Shown: positions 33,638 to 41,573, counted from the first letter of the stretch. The stretch is 64,000 bases of DNA from VRUE01 sp963702955 (GCA_963702955.1 OY969774.1:620001-684000), one strand, 5' to 3'. Made by a program: numbers and translations. The notes: a model not told the origin generated them from the sequence alone.

Positions 33638-34111
33638 CTACTTCTCCAGGTAACTGAGCTTGTACTTGCCGACCTGGATCTCGTCGCCGTCGGCGAGCCG
33701 GTGCGACTCGATCCGGCGGCGGTTGACGTAGGTGCCGTTGAGCGAGCCGAGGTCGTCGATGTAGAAGCCGTCGCGGCGCCGCACCAGCAGCGCGTGGTTG
33801 CGGGAGACGGTGACGTCGTCGAGGAAGACGCCGGCGTCGGGGCTGCGGCCGATGCTGACCCGGTCCTCGGTCACGGTGAAGCTCTCGCCGGCACGCCCGC
33901 CGCCGGCGCGGATCACCAGCGCCGCGCCGCTCTCCTCCAGCACCTCGTCGATGTCGATCGGCTCCATGTCGCCGGTCTCCCCGACCCGGTAGGTCATCGT
34001 CGTCGGCTCGTCGCCCTCGTCTTTCGGGCCGCCGAGGTAGGCGCCGCACTTCTGGCAGTAGTTGGCGCCCTCGGGGTTGACGAAGCCGCACTCGGGACAG
34101 TGAACCGCCAT
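33638..34111 (-). CDS. Zinc-ribbon FHA-domain protein (GarA-like)
   Basis: A 157-residue protein. An N-terminal zinc ribbon is formed by C5, C8 (CPEC) and C19, C22 (CQKC). A short linker contains EPTTMTYR (about 35-42), resembling the kinase-phosphorylated ETTxxFR segment of GarA/OdhI. The FHA domain is complete: GRS (88-90) with R89, VSRNH (102-106) and LGSLNGT (121-127), so it should bind phosphothreonine peptides. In mycobacteria GarA controls glutamate/2-oxoglutarate enzymes. Whether that holds here is inference. The zinc ribbon is not found in GarA itself. Confidence 0.87.
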   Translation of the reverse strand: MAVHCPECGFVNPEGANYCQKCGAYLGGPKDEGDEPTTMTYRVGETGDMEPIDIDEVLEESGAALVIRAGGGRAGESFTVTEDRVSIGRSPDAGVFLDDVTVSRNHALLVRRRDGFYIDDLGSLNGTYVNRRRIESHRLADGDEIQVGKYKLSYLEK

Positions 34112-34122
34112 CGCGCTGTGCC

Positions 34123-34395
34123 TCAGGCCGCCGCGTCGTCCTCCGGCGGCGCCTGCTGCGCTTTGCCGGCGAGGATCTCGGTCAGCTGGGCGACGTCGTC
34201 GCCGGAGATCAGCGAGTCGCCGCTTTCGCGTTTGTGGCGCAGCCGGTTGACCAGCTCGGCCCGCAGGATGTCGATCTTGCCGTGCAGGACCCGGCGCTTG
34301 TAGGAGATCTCGTTCTCCTCGGTGGTGAGCTTGTCGATCAGGTCCTTCAGCTCTACGTCGCTGAGCGAACCGAGATCGGGAAAGGTGTCCTCCAT
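34123..34395 (-). CDS. RsiG-like c-di-GMP-binding anti-sigma factor candidate
   Basis: A 90-residue helical protein. Residues 13-51 form the antiparallel helical hairpin type of RsiG, the anti-sigma factor that holds WhiG when bound to c-di-GMP. The ligand signature E(x)3S(x)2R(x)3Q(x)3D is present once, as E27, S31, R34, H38, D42, with His in place of Gln. Streptomyces RsiG has two copies, and a single copy acting as a homodimer has been described from Rubrobacter. No sigma factor gene is in the window. AAGGAG precedes ATG 34395, and a strong promoter lies 50-80 bp upstream. It heads the FHA-MerR unit. Confidence 0.68.
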   Translation of the reverse strand: MEDTFPDLGSLSDVELKDLIDKLTTEENEISYKRRVLHGKIDILRAELVNRLRHKRESGDSLISGDDVAQLTEILAGKAQQAPPEDDAAA

Positions 34396-34446
34396 CTCGC
34401 TCCTTGATCGGGAGGCCCGCTGCGCCTCCGTTGGCCGCTGCCGACG

Positions 34447-34488
34447 ATTATAGGCGGCTGCGGGCCGAAGGTTCAACTCCAGGTTGAA
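34447..34488 (-). promoter_or_regulatory. Promoter and palindromic operator of the rsiG-FHA-merR unit
   Basis: On the minus strand a perfect -10 TATAAT (34452-34447) is preceded by TTGAAC (34476-34471) with an 18-bp spacer. Transcription should start near 34440, leaving a leader of about 45 nt with an AAGGAG site. The -35 overlaps a perfect palindrome, TTCAAC (34472-34477) and GTTGAA (34483-34488), within a longer AAGGTTCAAC/GTTGAAGGTT-like pair. This is the only clearly consensus-like, leadered promoter seen in the window. The palindrome is a plausible MerR operator. Confidence 0.6.
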
Positions 34489-34491
34489 GGT

Positions 34492-35145
34492 TTATGGAGA
34501 TTGGGCGCCCGCTTGCGCCTCGCGTTCGCGCACCGTCCGCACTCCCGTGCGCGCGTAGAGCACGGTGGCGAGGATCGCCAGGGCGACGCCGACGATCAGC
34601 AGCGCCGCCGGCACCCAGCCGGCGAAGACGAGGGCGAAGAAGATCCCGCCCATGATCGGGAAGACCGAGATCCTCCCCGGCCAGTTGACGGCGATCTCGA
34701 CCCCGTGGCGGAGCCCGTACTGGGCGAGGCCGAGCATCGCCAGCTCGCGGGCGACCAGCAGCGCCAGGGCCCAGCGCGGCAGCAGCTCGAAGTGCCAGCA
34801 GACGATCGCGCCGGAGAGGATCGTCAGCCGGTCGATCAGCGGGTCGAGCATCGTGCCGAGGCGGCTGTACTGGCCGGTGACGCGGGCGAGGAAGCCGTCG
34901 AGGTAGTCGCCGACGGCGATCAGCCAGAAGACGGTCGCGGCGGCGGCACTGCGGCCGTCGCCCGATTCGAAGGCGAGCCAGAGGAAGACGGGGAGCCCGG
35001 CGAGGCGCAGGTAGCCGACCAGGTTGGGAAGCGTCCAGGGGTTGAGCGGTTCGCCCTCGCGCGTCTGCCGCGGCGGCGGGCCGCTGCGGTCGAGCCCGAA
35101 GAGGCGACGGACGCGGCCGCGGCCGAACGGGGCGGTGTCAGCCAT
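34492..35145 (-). CDS. pgsA: CDP-alcohol phosphatidyltransferase (PgsA-like)
   Basis: A 217-residue membrane enzyme, probably CDP-diacylglycerol-glycerol-3-phosphate 3-phosphatidyltransferase of phosphatidylglycerol synthesis. The CDP-alcohol signature is exact: D80-x2-D83-G84-x2-A87-R88-x8-G97-x3-D101-x3-D105 in DYLDGFLARVTGQYSRLG and MLDPLID. About 45 hydrophilic residues precede the first helix. ATG 35145 (MADTAPFG) overlaps the proS stop by 8 bp and is preferred to an ATG nine codons upstream. A cardiolipin- or phosphatidylinositol-type enzyme cannot be fully excluded. Confidence 0.87.
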   Translation of the reverse strand: MADTAPFGRGRVRRLFGLDRSGPPPRQTREGEPLNPWTLPNLVGYLRLAGLPVFLWLAFESGDGRSAAAATVFWLIAVGDYLDGFLARVTGQYSRLGTMLDPLIDRLTILSGAIVCWHFELLPRWALALLVARELAMLGLAQYGLRHGVEIAVNWPGRISVFPIMGGIFFALVFAGWVPAALLIVGVALAILATVLYARTGVRTVREREAQAGAQSP

Positions 35146-36826
35146 CGGGGCCCTGCAGCAGCCCCAGCGCACGCTCGGCGGCCTCGGCGAGCGGCAGCTC
35201 GTGCTCGCCGCCGTCGGCCCGCGCGGTGGCCTCGACGACGCCCTTGGCGAGGCCGCGGCGGCCGGCGACGACGCGCAGCGGGCAGCCGAGCAGCTCGGCG
35301 TCGGTCAGCTTCTCGCCGGGGCCGGCCTCGCGGTCGTCGTAGAGGACCTCGGCGCCGCGCTCGCGCAGCTCCTCGTAGAGGCCGTCGGCGGCCTCGCGCT
35401 CCGGCTCGCCGGGCTTGGCGAGGGAGACGAGGTGGACCTGCCAGGGCGCCAGCGCCGGCGGCCAGACGATGCCGCGCTCGTCGGCGCCCTGCTCGATCGC
35501 CGCGGCGACGATCCGCGCCGGGCCGATCCCGTAGCTGCCCATCACGATCGGCCGTTCGGCCCCCTCCTCGTCGAGGAAGGTCGCGCCGAGCGGCTCCGAG
35601 TAACGGGTGCCGAGCTTGAAGATGTTGCCGATCTCGATCGCCGGCTCGATCTCGATCGCCCCGCCGCCCGGCGCGGTGTCCCCCGCCTCGACCATGCGCA
35701 CGTCCATCTCGTAGGACTCGAAGTCGCGGGCGGGCGAGACGCCGCGCAAGTGCGCGTTCGCCTCGTTCGCGCCGCAGACGTAGGAGTCGCCGACGATCGC
35801 GGCGTCCTTGATGATCGGCAGGCCGGAGCCGACCGGGCCGATGTAGCCGACCGGGCCGAGCTCGGCCTCGATCTCCTCCGGCTTCGCCTGGCGGAAGTCG
35901 GTCCCCATGCCGTTGCGCAGCTTGATCTCGTTGAGGCGGTGGTCGCCGCGTAGCAGGACCAGCACGAGGCCGCGGCCCTCGACCACGATCGGCATCGCCT
36001 TGATCAGGGCGCCGGCGGGCAGGCCGAGCGAGCCCGAGACCTCCTCGACGGTCGTCAGGCCGGGCGTCTCGACCCGCTCGGGCGCCGGCAGCGGCGGCGG
36101 CAGCTCGACCGGCCGCGGCTCGGCCGAGGCGACCTCGACGTTGGCGGCGTAGCCCGGCGCCAGCGCGACCTCGTTCTCGCCGGCCGCGCAGGGCGCCATG
36201 TACTCGTGGGCGCCGGAGCCGCCCATCATCCCGACGTCGGACTCGACCCGATGCCAGCGCAACCCGCAGCGGTCGAAGATCCGGGCGTATGCCTCGCTCT
36301 GCAGCTCGTAGGAGCGCGCCAGGCCCTCCTCGTCGCGGTCGAAGGAGTAGGCGTCCTTCATCGTGAACTCGCGGGTCCGCAGCACCCCGGCCCGGGGCCG
36401 CGGCTCGTCGCGCTCCTTGGTCTGGATCTGGAAGACCATGATCGGCAGGTCGCGGTAGGAGCGCACCTCGCGCGCGATGTGGAAGGTCACGCACTCCTCG
36501 TGGGTCATCGCCAACACCATCTCGGCGCTCCTGCGGTCCTCGAGCTTGAACAGCTCGTCGATCGCGTAGCGCCCCGTCTTCTTCCAGGCCTCGGCCGGCT
36601 GCAGCACGGGCATCAGCATCTCCTGACACCCGATCCCCTCCATCTCCTCCCGCAGAATCGCCTCGACCTTCCGCTCCACCCGCCACCCCGCAGGCAGATA
36701 AGTCCACAAGCCGGCTCCAAGCTGGCGAATGAGCCCGGCCCGCACCATCAGCTTGTGCGACACGGCCTCGGCGTCGGCCGGGGCGTCCTTCAGCGTGGGC
36801 AGGAATGCCTGGCTAAGGCGAGTCAC
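35138..36826 (-). CDS. proS: Prolyl-tRNA synthetase, bacterial type
   Basis: A 562-residue class II aminoacyl-tRNA synthetase that charges tRNA-Pro. Motif 2 is near RPRAGVLRTREFTMKDAYSF, and motif 3 is the GSYGIGPARIVAAAIEQ region. The long insertion between motifs 2 and 3 (about 220-400), including SGLPIIKDAAI and GANEANAHLRGV, is the editing (INS) domain that clears mischarged Ala-tRNA. A C-terminal anticodon-binding domain follows. GTG 36826 has TAGGTT 6 nt upstream, so it has its own promoter within the ispG-proS-pgsA cluster. Confidence 0.96.
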   Translation of the reverse strand: MTRLSQAFLPTLKDAPADAEAVSHKLMVRAGLIRQLGAGLWTYLPAGWRVERKVEAILREEMEGIGCQEMLMPVLQPAEAWKKTGRYAIDELFKLEDRRSAEMVLAMTHEECVTFHIAREVRSYRDLPIMVFQIQTKERDEPRPRAGVLRTREFTMKDAYSFDRDEEGLARSYELQSEAYARIFDRCGLRWHRVESDVGMMGGSGAHEYMAPCAAGENEVALAPGYAANVEVASAEPRPVELPPPLPAPERVETPGLTTVEEVSGSLGLPAGALIKAMPIVVEGRGLVLVLLRGDHRLNEIKLRNGMGTDFRQAKPEEIEAELGPVGYIGPVGSGLPIIKDAAIVGDSYVCGANEANAHLRGVSPARDFESYEMDVRMVEAGDTAPGGGAIEIEPAIEIGNIFKLGTRYSEPLGATFLDEEGAERPIVMGSYGIGPARIVAAAIEQGADERGIVWPPALAPWQVHLVSLAKPGEPEREAADGLYEELRERGAEVLYDDREAGPGEKLTDAELLGCPLRVVAGRRGLAKGVVEATARADGGEHELPLAEAAERALGLLQGPDG

Positions 36827-36832
36827 AGTGGA

Positions 36833-36838
36833 AACCTA
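36833..36838 (-). promoter_or_regulatory. -10 element of proS (leaderless type)
   Basis: TAGGTT on the minus strand ends 6 nt before GTG 36826. Confidence 0.5.
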
Positions 36839-36847
36839 TCCACTAAT

Positions 36848-36865
36848 CGGGCGGGAACCCGCCCG
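36848..36865 (-). terminator. GC-rich hairpin between ispG and proS
   Basis: CGGGCGGG (36848-36855) and CCCGCCCG (36858-36865) form a perfect 8-bp stem with an AA loop, 8 bp after the ispG stop. On the minus strand the following bases are ATTAGTGG, not a T-run. It could end or slow the ispG transcript just before the proS promoter. Confidence 0.4.
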
Positions 36866-36873
36866 CCGAGCGC

Positions 36874-38130
36874 TCAGGCCCTGGTAAATCTACGACCAGC
36901 GGTCGGAGAGGCGTCCTCGTCCAGCAGAACCTTGTCCGACTCCCCCTTTTCCGCCGCTTCGTGCTCCATCCGCGCGATCTTCTCCGGGGTCAGATCGCCG
37001 GCGTTCTCCTCCTCGATCTTCGCCAGCCACTCGGCCCCCTCCTGCGACTCGGCCTCGTCGAACTCGACCCTTCCCTCGCGCCCCAGGCTCTTGTCGATCT
37101 CCTCGAACAGGGTGTCGACCAGCTGCGCCTGCGGCACCTTCCGCAGCGGCTTGCCGCCGGCGAAGATCAGCCCCTCGTTCTTCGCCCCGGCGATCCCGAA
37201 GTCGGCGTGGCCGGCCTCGCCGATCCCGTTCACGGCGCAGCCCAGCACCGCGACCTCGACCGGCTCGGCGTAGCGCTCCAGCCGCTGCTCGATCTCGGCC
37301 ACGACCGAGTCCATGTCGAACTGCAGGCGGCCGCAGGTCGGACAGGCGATCAGCACCGGCCCGCGCTCGCGCAGCTGCAGCGCCTTGAGGATCTCCCAGG
37401 CGACCTTGACCTCCTCCTCGGCGTGGAAGGTCGAGAGGCTGATCCGGATCGTGTCGCCGACCCCGTCGGCGAGGAGCGCGCCCAACCCGACCGCGGATTT
37501 GAGCGAGCCGCCCCATTTCGTCCCAGCCTCGGTGATCCCGAGGTGCAGCGGGTAGGGGATCCGCTCGGAGAGCAGGCGGTTGGCGGCGATCGTGTTGGGG
37601 ACGTTGGTCGACTTGATCGAGACCTTGAAGTCGGTGAACTCGAGGCTCTCCATCAGCTCGACGAACTCGACCGCGGCGGCGACCAAGGCCTCGACCGGCT
37701 CGGTGCGCTCCAGCTCGTGCAGGTGTTTGGGCAGCGAGCCGGAGTTGACCCCGATCCGCATCGGCACCCCGGCGGCGGTCGCCCGCTCGGCGACCTCGGC
37801 GACTTTCTCGCGACCGCCGATGTTGCCCGGGTTGAGGCGAATGCAGTGGGCGCCAGCGTCGATCGCCTTCAGCGCCAGGGTGTGGTTGAAATGGATGTCG
37901 GCGATCACCGGGATCGGCGATTCCTTGACGATCGTCTTCAGCGCCTCGACATCGTCCTCGCGCGGCACCGCGACCCGCACGATGTCCGCCCCGGCGTCGG
38001 CGACCTTGCGGATCTGCTCCATAGTCGCCGCCAGGTTCGCGGTCTCGGTCTTCGTCATCGTCTGCACCGCAACCGGCGCCCCACCGCCGATCGGCACCCC
38101 ACCGACGAATATCTGCCGCTTCGAAGCCAT
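36874..38130 (-). CDS. ispG: 4-hydroxy-3-methylbut-2-enyl-diphosphate synthase IspG
   Basis: A 418-residue iron-sulfur enzyme that converts MEcPP to HMBPP in the MEP isoprenoid pathway. The TIM-barrel part includes VRVAVPREDD, DIHFNHTLAL and RLNPGNIG. The 4Fe-4S ligands are C263, C266 (CPTC) and C298 (LGCAVNG), with E305 as the fourth (GIGEAGH). About 50 charged residues extend beyond the usual C terminus. ATG 38130 (MASKRQIFVGG) has TATCCT 6 nt upstream. dxr of the same pathway lies two genes away, beyond the rseP gene and an inserted ATPase gene. Confidence 0.95.
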   Translation of the reverse strand: MASKRQIFVGGVPIGGGAPVAVQTMTKTETANLAATMEQIRKVADAGADIVRVAVPREDDVEALKTIVKESPIPVIADIHFNHTLALKAIDAGAHCIRLNPGNIGGREKVAEVAERATAAGVPMRIGVNSGSLPKHLHELERTEPVEALVAAAVEFVELMESLEFTDFKVSIKSTNVPNTIAANRLLSERIPYPLHLGITEAGTKWGGSLKSAVGLGALLADGVGDTIRISLSTFHAEEEVKVAWEILKALQLRERGPVLIACPTCGRLQFDMDSVVAEIEQRLERYAEPVEVAVLGCAVNGIGEAGHADFGIAGAKNEGLIFAGGKPLRKVPQAQLVDTLFEEIDKSLGREGRVEFDEAESQEGAEWLAKIEEENAGDLTPEKIARMEHEAAEKGESDKVLLDEDASPTAGRRFTRA

Positions 38131-38136
38131 GGCTAC

Positions 38137-38142
38137 AGGATA
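38137..38142 (-). promoter_or_regulatory. -10 element of ispG (leaderless type)
   Basis: TATCCT on the minus strand ends 6 nt before ATG 38130. Confidence 0.5.
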
Positions 38143-38175
38143 TCTGGACGGCTCAGTCACTTATGTCCGGAATTG

Positions 38176-38193
38176 CCGTACACTGATGTACGG
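38176..38193 (+). promoter_or_regulatory. Palindrome covering promoter and start of the ATPase gene
   Basis: CCGTACA (38176-38182) and TGTACGG (38187-38193) form a perfect 7-bp inverted repeat with a CTGA spacer. A TACACT -10 element (38179-38184) lies inside it and ends 8 nt before GTG 38193, whose first G is the last base of the palindrome. A bound repressor would cover the whole core promoter. As RNA it could also fold over the start. Confidence 0.55.
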
Positions 38194-39293
38194 TGAATCC
38201 GTTCAATTATCAAGGGCCGGTCAACCCCGCACACCTGATCGATCGACGTGCGGAGCTCGATGCTCTGCAGCGCGCGGCGGCGGACCGGATCGCGGTCCGC
38301 CTCGCGGCGCCACGCCGCTTTGGCAAGAGCAGCTTGCTGGATGCCCACATCCTCGCCATGCGCGAAGCCGGCCATCGTGCGGTGCGAGTCGACTTTTCGA
38401 GGGTCGCGACGCTGGGCGATGTGGCGGCGCGCGTCGCCGGTGCCTACGGAGAGCTGCCGACCGATCCGGGACGCAGCGTTCGCCGGTGGGCGGCACGTCT
38501 TGAAGTCAGTGCAACGGCTCCCGGGGTCGGGTTCAGCGTAGCCGCAAGACCAACGCGCCCCCCGGCGGACGAGGCCCGCGCTGCTCTGCTCGAGCTGCTG
38601 GACGTCCCACGTGCGCTGCATGGCGCAGACGGCGAACTCACGGTTGTCTGCTTCGACGAGTTCCAGGAGGTCCTGGTCGCCGATGACGCGATCGACGGTC
38701 TGATGCGCTCCGTCATTCAGCACCACGGTGAAGCCGCGGCCTATGTGTTCGCCGGAAGCCAGCCATCGCTCATGCACGCGCTGTTCTCCGAGCAGGAGCG
38801 ACCCTTCTACGGCCAGGCCCGCCCGCTTGAGCTTCCGCCCTTGCCTATCGCCGAGGCCGCTAGCGATATCGAAACCCTGCTTGCCAACGCCGGACTCGAC
38901 CCTTCCGGCGCCGTTGACAAGCTGCTCGCCTACACCGGTGGACATCCCCAGCGCACGATCCTGCTCGCCCACCACCTCTACAACCTGCTCGAGGGGTCGA
39001 ACCACCCAGACCCTGCAGCCGCGGCGCTCGAGCTGGCGCTCGAAGAAACCCGAGACGCGCACCAGGCACTGTGGGACGGGCTCGACAGGAACGAACGTCT
39101 AGTCCTGCTGGCGATCAGCGACGGTCAGGCTCCCACGGGCACCGTCATCGCAAGCGAGCACCGCGTCGCGCGCTCCACTCTTCAGGAGGCGCTCGAACGG
39201 TTGCTTGCCGATCAACGTCACGTCCAACGCGATGCTGACGGCAAGCCGTACCTGCTCGATCCCGTGTTCGCCGAGTGGCTCAGACGCCGTTGA
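38193..39293 (+). CDS. AAA-type ATPase with C-terminal winged helix (ATPase_2-like)
   Basis: A 366-residue STAND/ATPase_2-like protein (archaeal-type ATPase family). The P-loop is APRRFGKSS (39-47), with Ala replacing the first Gly. Walker B is LTVVCFDEF (149-157) with D155-E156. A sensor-like FAGSQPS follows. The C-terminal 70 residues (ERLVLLAISDG and STLQEALERLL) resemble a winged helix, ending in DPVFAEWLRRR as in this family. The function is unknown, with links to mobile elements in other genomes. It lies on the plus strand inside the otherwise minus-strand rseP-ispG cluster, and its base composition is less GC-rich, suggesting insertion. Confidence 0.8.
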   Translation: MNPFNYQGPVNPAHLIDRRAELDALQRAAADRIAVRLAAPRRFGKSSLLDAHILAMREAGHRAVRVDFSRVATLGDVAARVAGAYGELPTDPGRSVRRWAARLEVSATAPGVGFSVAARPTRPPADEARAALLELLDVPRALHGADGELTVVCFDEFQEVLVADDAIDGLMRSVIQHHGEAAAYVFAGSQPSLMHALFSEQERPFYGQARPLELPPLPIAEAASDIETLLANAGLDPSGAVDKLLAYTGGHPQRTILLAHHLYNLLEGSNHPDPAAAALELALEETRDAHQALWDGLDRNERLVLLAISDGQAPTGTVIASEHRVARSTLQEALERLLADQRHVQRDADGKPYLLDPVFAEWLRRR

Positions 39294-39320
39294 GAAGGGC
39301 TTGGCGTCGCCGACTGACTT

Positions 39321-40415
39321 CTAGCGGACGTTGAAGCCTTCGCCGGCAATCCGGCCGATGTCGTTGTTGAGGCCGATGAAGAAGAGCATCGCTACGAGGG
39401 CGAAGCCGACGATGCTGGCGCGTTCCATGACCTGCATCGAGACCGGTTGTCCGCGCAGTTTCTCGACCAGGCTCCAGAAGATGTGACCGCCGTCGAGCGG
39501 CAGAATCGGCAGCAGGTTGATCAGGCCGAGGGAGAGGCTGACAAGGGCGAGCAGCAGGAGTGAGGGGTAGACGCCCAGGTCGATCACCTGATGCCCGACG
39601 TCGCTGATGCCGACGACACCCGAGATCTGCTTGCGCTGCTTCGATTCGAAGATGTGGCTGAAGACGTGGACGGTGCCGGAGGCGACCAGCCACATTTTGT
39701 CCCAGGCGAAGGACACGGCGCCCGCGGTAGTTGCGGCTGCCGGCGCGTGGCCGTATTCGATCCCTACCAGGGTTCGTTTGACGGCCGGGTCGTAGGCCGG
39801 ATACACGGTTGCCGTACGGAGCCTTCCGTTGTTTTCGATCCCCAGTTCGACCGGGCTGCTGGAACGGCACCCCTTCACCGGGTTCGCTTTCGGGCATTTG
39901 TGGGCGGAGATCAGGTGGCTGAACCGTTCGAGCCGCTTTTCCGTGCCCGCCCCGGCGAAGCTCTTGCCGTCCACCGACACGAGGCGGTCGCCGGGCTTGA
40001 GCGCAGCCGTCGCTGCGGGCGATCCTGGCCTGACGGCGCCGACCGTGTTATTCACCGCCGGATACCCGAAGGCGACGAAGAAGAGGATCGCGAACGCCAG
40101 CGCGATGTTGACCGCCGGCCCCGCGGCGATCACGACGATCCGCTTCCAGACGGGCTGGCGATAGTAGGCCCGGTGAACCACCTCGTCGGGCAGTTCCTCG
40201 TCCGGGTTCATGCCGCTGATTTTCACGTAGCCGCCGAGGGGGATCGCTTTGACGCCGTACTCGGTCTCGCCGCGCTTGAACGACCAGATCGTGGGACCGA
40301 AGAAGAGGAAGAAGCGCTCGACCCGCATCCCGGTCGCCTTGGCCGCGAAGTAGTGCCCCGCCTCATGGAGGATGATCAGCAGCGAGAAGCCGAGGAAGAC
40401 GAGCAGCCAGCTCAT
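39321..40415 (-). CDS. rseP: Site-2 protease RseP-like (M50 zinc metallopeptidase)
   Basis: A 364-residue membrane protease that cleaves substrates inside the membrane, such as anti-sigma factors and signal peptide remnants. The zinc motif is H17-E-A-G-H21 in the first helix, and the third ligand lies in LPLDGGH near the C terminus. A single PDZ-like domain is in the middle (GSPAATAALKPGDRLVSVDG), shorter than the two PDZ domains of E. coli RseP. The start overlaps the dxr stop by 4 bp (ATGA), so it is cotranscribed with dxr. Confidence 0.92.
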   Translation of the reverse strand: MSWLLVFLGFSLLIILHEAGHYFAAKATGMRVERFFLFFGPTIWSFKRGETEYGVKAIPLGGYVKISGMNPDEELPDEVVHRAYYRQPVWKRIVVIAAGPAVNIALAFAILFFVAFGYPAVNNTVGAVRPGSPAATAALKPGDRLVSVDGKSFAGAGTEKRLERFSHLISAHKCPKANPVKGCRSSSPVELGIENNGRLRTATVYPAYDPAVKRTLVGIEYGHAPAAATTAGAVSFAWDKMWLVASGTVHVFSHIFESKQRKQISGVVGISDVGHQVIDLGVYPSLLLLALVSLSLGLINLLPILPLDGGHIFWSLVEKLRGQPVSMQVMERASIVGFALVAMLFFIGLNNDIGRIAGEGFNVR

Positions 40416-41560
40416 ACTCGGGTCAACCCCCCGACCTGCTCTTCGGTGCGGCGGCGGGCCTCCTCGTCTACGGCGAAGAGGTCCTCGAAGTGGGTTACCG
40501 GCTGGGCCGGCATCTGCTCCAGCACGCGCTCGATCGCCGCGGCTATCGCGGTGAAGGGGATGCGGCCGTCGAGGAAGGCGGCGACGGCGACCTCGTCGGC
40601 GGCGTTGAGCGCGCAGGGGGCGGTTCCCCCCGCCCTGCCGGCCGCCAGCGCCAGTCGCAGGCAGGCGAAGGTCTCGGGGTCCGGCGGCTCGAAGCTGAGC
40701 TCGCCTAGCGTCGCCAGGTCGAGCCGCGGCACGTTAACGTCGGCCCGCTCCGGGTAGTGCAGGGCGTAGGAGATCGGCACCCGCATGTCGGGATGGCCGA
40801 GGTGGGCCAGGGTGGCGCCGTCGTTGAGGTCGATCAGCGAGTGGACGATCGACTGCGGGTGGACGACGACCTCGATCCGCTCGTAGGGCACGCCGAACAG
40901 GTGGTGCGCCTCGATCGCCTCGAAGCCCTTGTTCATCAGCGTCGCCGAGTCGATCGTGATCCGCCCCCCCATCCGCCAGGTCGGGTGGGCGAGGGCGTCC
41001 TCGACGGTCACCTCGGCGAGGTCGGTGCGGCCGCGGAAGGGGCCGCCGGAGGCGGTCAGCACCAGCCGCTCGACCGTCCCGGGGCGCGATTCCGCCTCGA
41101 GCAGCTGGAACAGGGCGGAGTGCTCGGAGTTGACCGGCAGCAGCCGCGCCCCGGTCGCCTCGGCGAGCGCCGTGGTCAGCTCGCCGCCGATCACCAGGCT
41201 CTCCTTGTTGGCCAGCGCCAGGTCGATCCCCTCGCCGAGCGCGACCACGGTCGGCCCGAGGCCGGCGGCGCCGACCATCCCGTTGAGGACGAGGTCGGCT
41301 TCGCTGCCGGCGATCAGCTCGCGCACCCCCGCCTCGCCGGCGAGCACGCGCCCGTCCCAGGCGGCGCCGGCCCGTTCGGCGGCCTCGGCGTGGCTGAGCG
41401 CGACGGTCGGCACGCCGTGGCGCTGCGCCTGCCCCAGCAGCGCCTCCCAACTCGTCGCGGCCGCCAGGCCGACGACCTCGAGCTCGTCGGAGCCGGCGAC
41501 GATCTCCAGCGCCTGCGTGCCGATCGAGCCGGTGCTGCCGAGAATGACCAGCTTCTTCAT
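40412..41560 (-). CDS. dxr: 1-deoxy-D-xylulose 5-phosphate reductoisomerase
   Basis: A 382-residue enzyme for the second step of the MEP isoprenoid pathway, making MEP from DXP with NADPH. The NADPH motif is GSTGSIG (8-14). The substrate and metal region is NKESLVIGG, VNSEHSALFQLL, LTASGGPFRGR and DSATLMNKGFEAIEAHHLF. It is the known fosmidomycin target. ATG 41560 has TAGACT 7 nt upstream, so this gene may start its own transcript inside the cluster. It is coupled to rseP downstream. Confidence 0.96.
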   Translation of the reverse strand: MKKLVILGSTGSIGTQALEIVAGSDELEVVGLAAATSWEALLGQAQRHGVPTVALSHAEAAERAGAAWDGRVLAGEAGVRELIAGSEADLVLNGMVGAAGLGPTVVALGEGIDLALANKESLVIGGELTTALAEATGARLLPVNSEHSALFQLLEAESRPGTVERLVLTASGGPFRGRTDLAEVTVEDALAHPTWRMGGRITIDSATLMNKGFEAIEAHHLFGVPYERIEVVVHPQSIVHSLIDLNDGATLAHLGHPDMRVPISYALHYPERADVNVPRLDLATLGELSFEPPDPETFACLRLALAAGRAGGTAPCALNAADEVAVAAFLDGRIPFTAIAAAIERVLEQMPAQPVTHFEDLFAVDEEARRRTEEQVGGLTRV

Positions 41561-41567
41561 CCAGAGC

Positions 41568-41573
41568 AGTCTA
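41568..41573 (-). promoter_or_regulatory. Possible internal -10 element of dxr
   Basis: TAGACT on the minus strand ends 7 nt before ATG 41560. It lies in the 19-bp gap after cdsA, so it may drive dxr-rseP separately. Confidence 0.35.

Noticed and set aside
36848..36865. T-box or attenuator controlling proS
   Set aside because: The gap between ispG and proS is only 47 bp and a leaderless -10 adjoins the start, so no T-box leader can fit.
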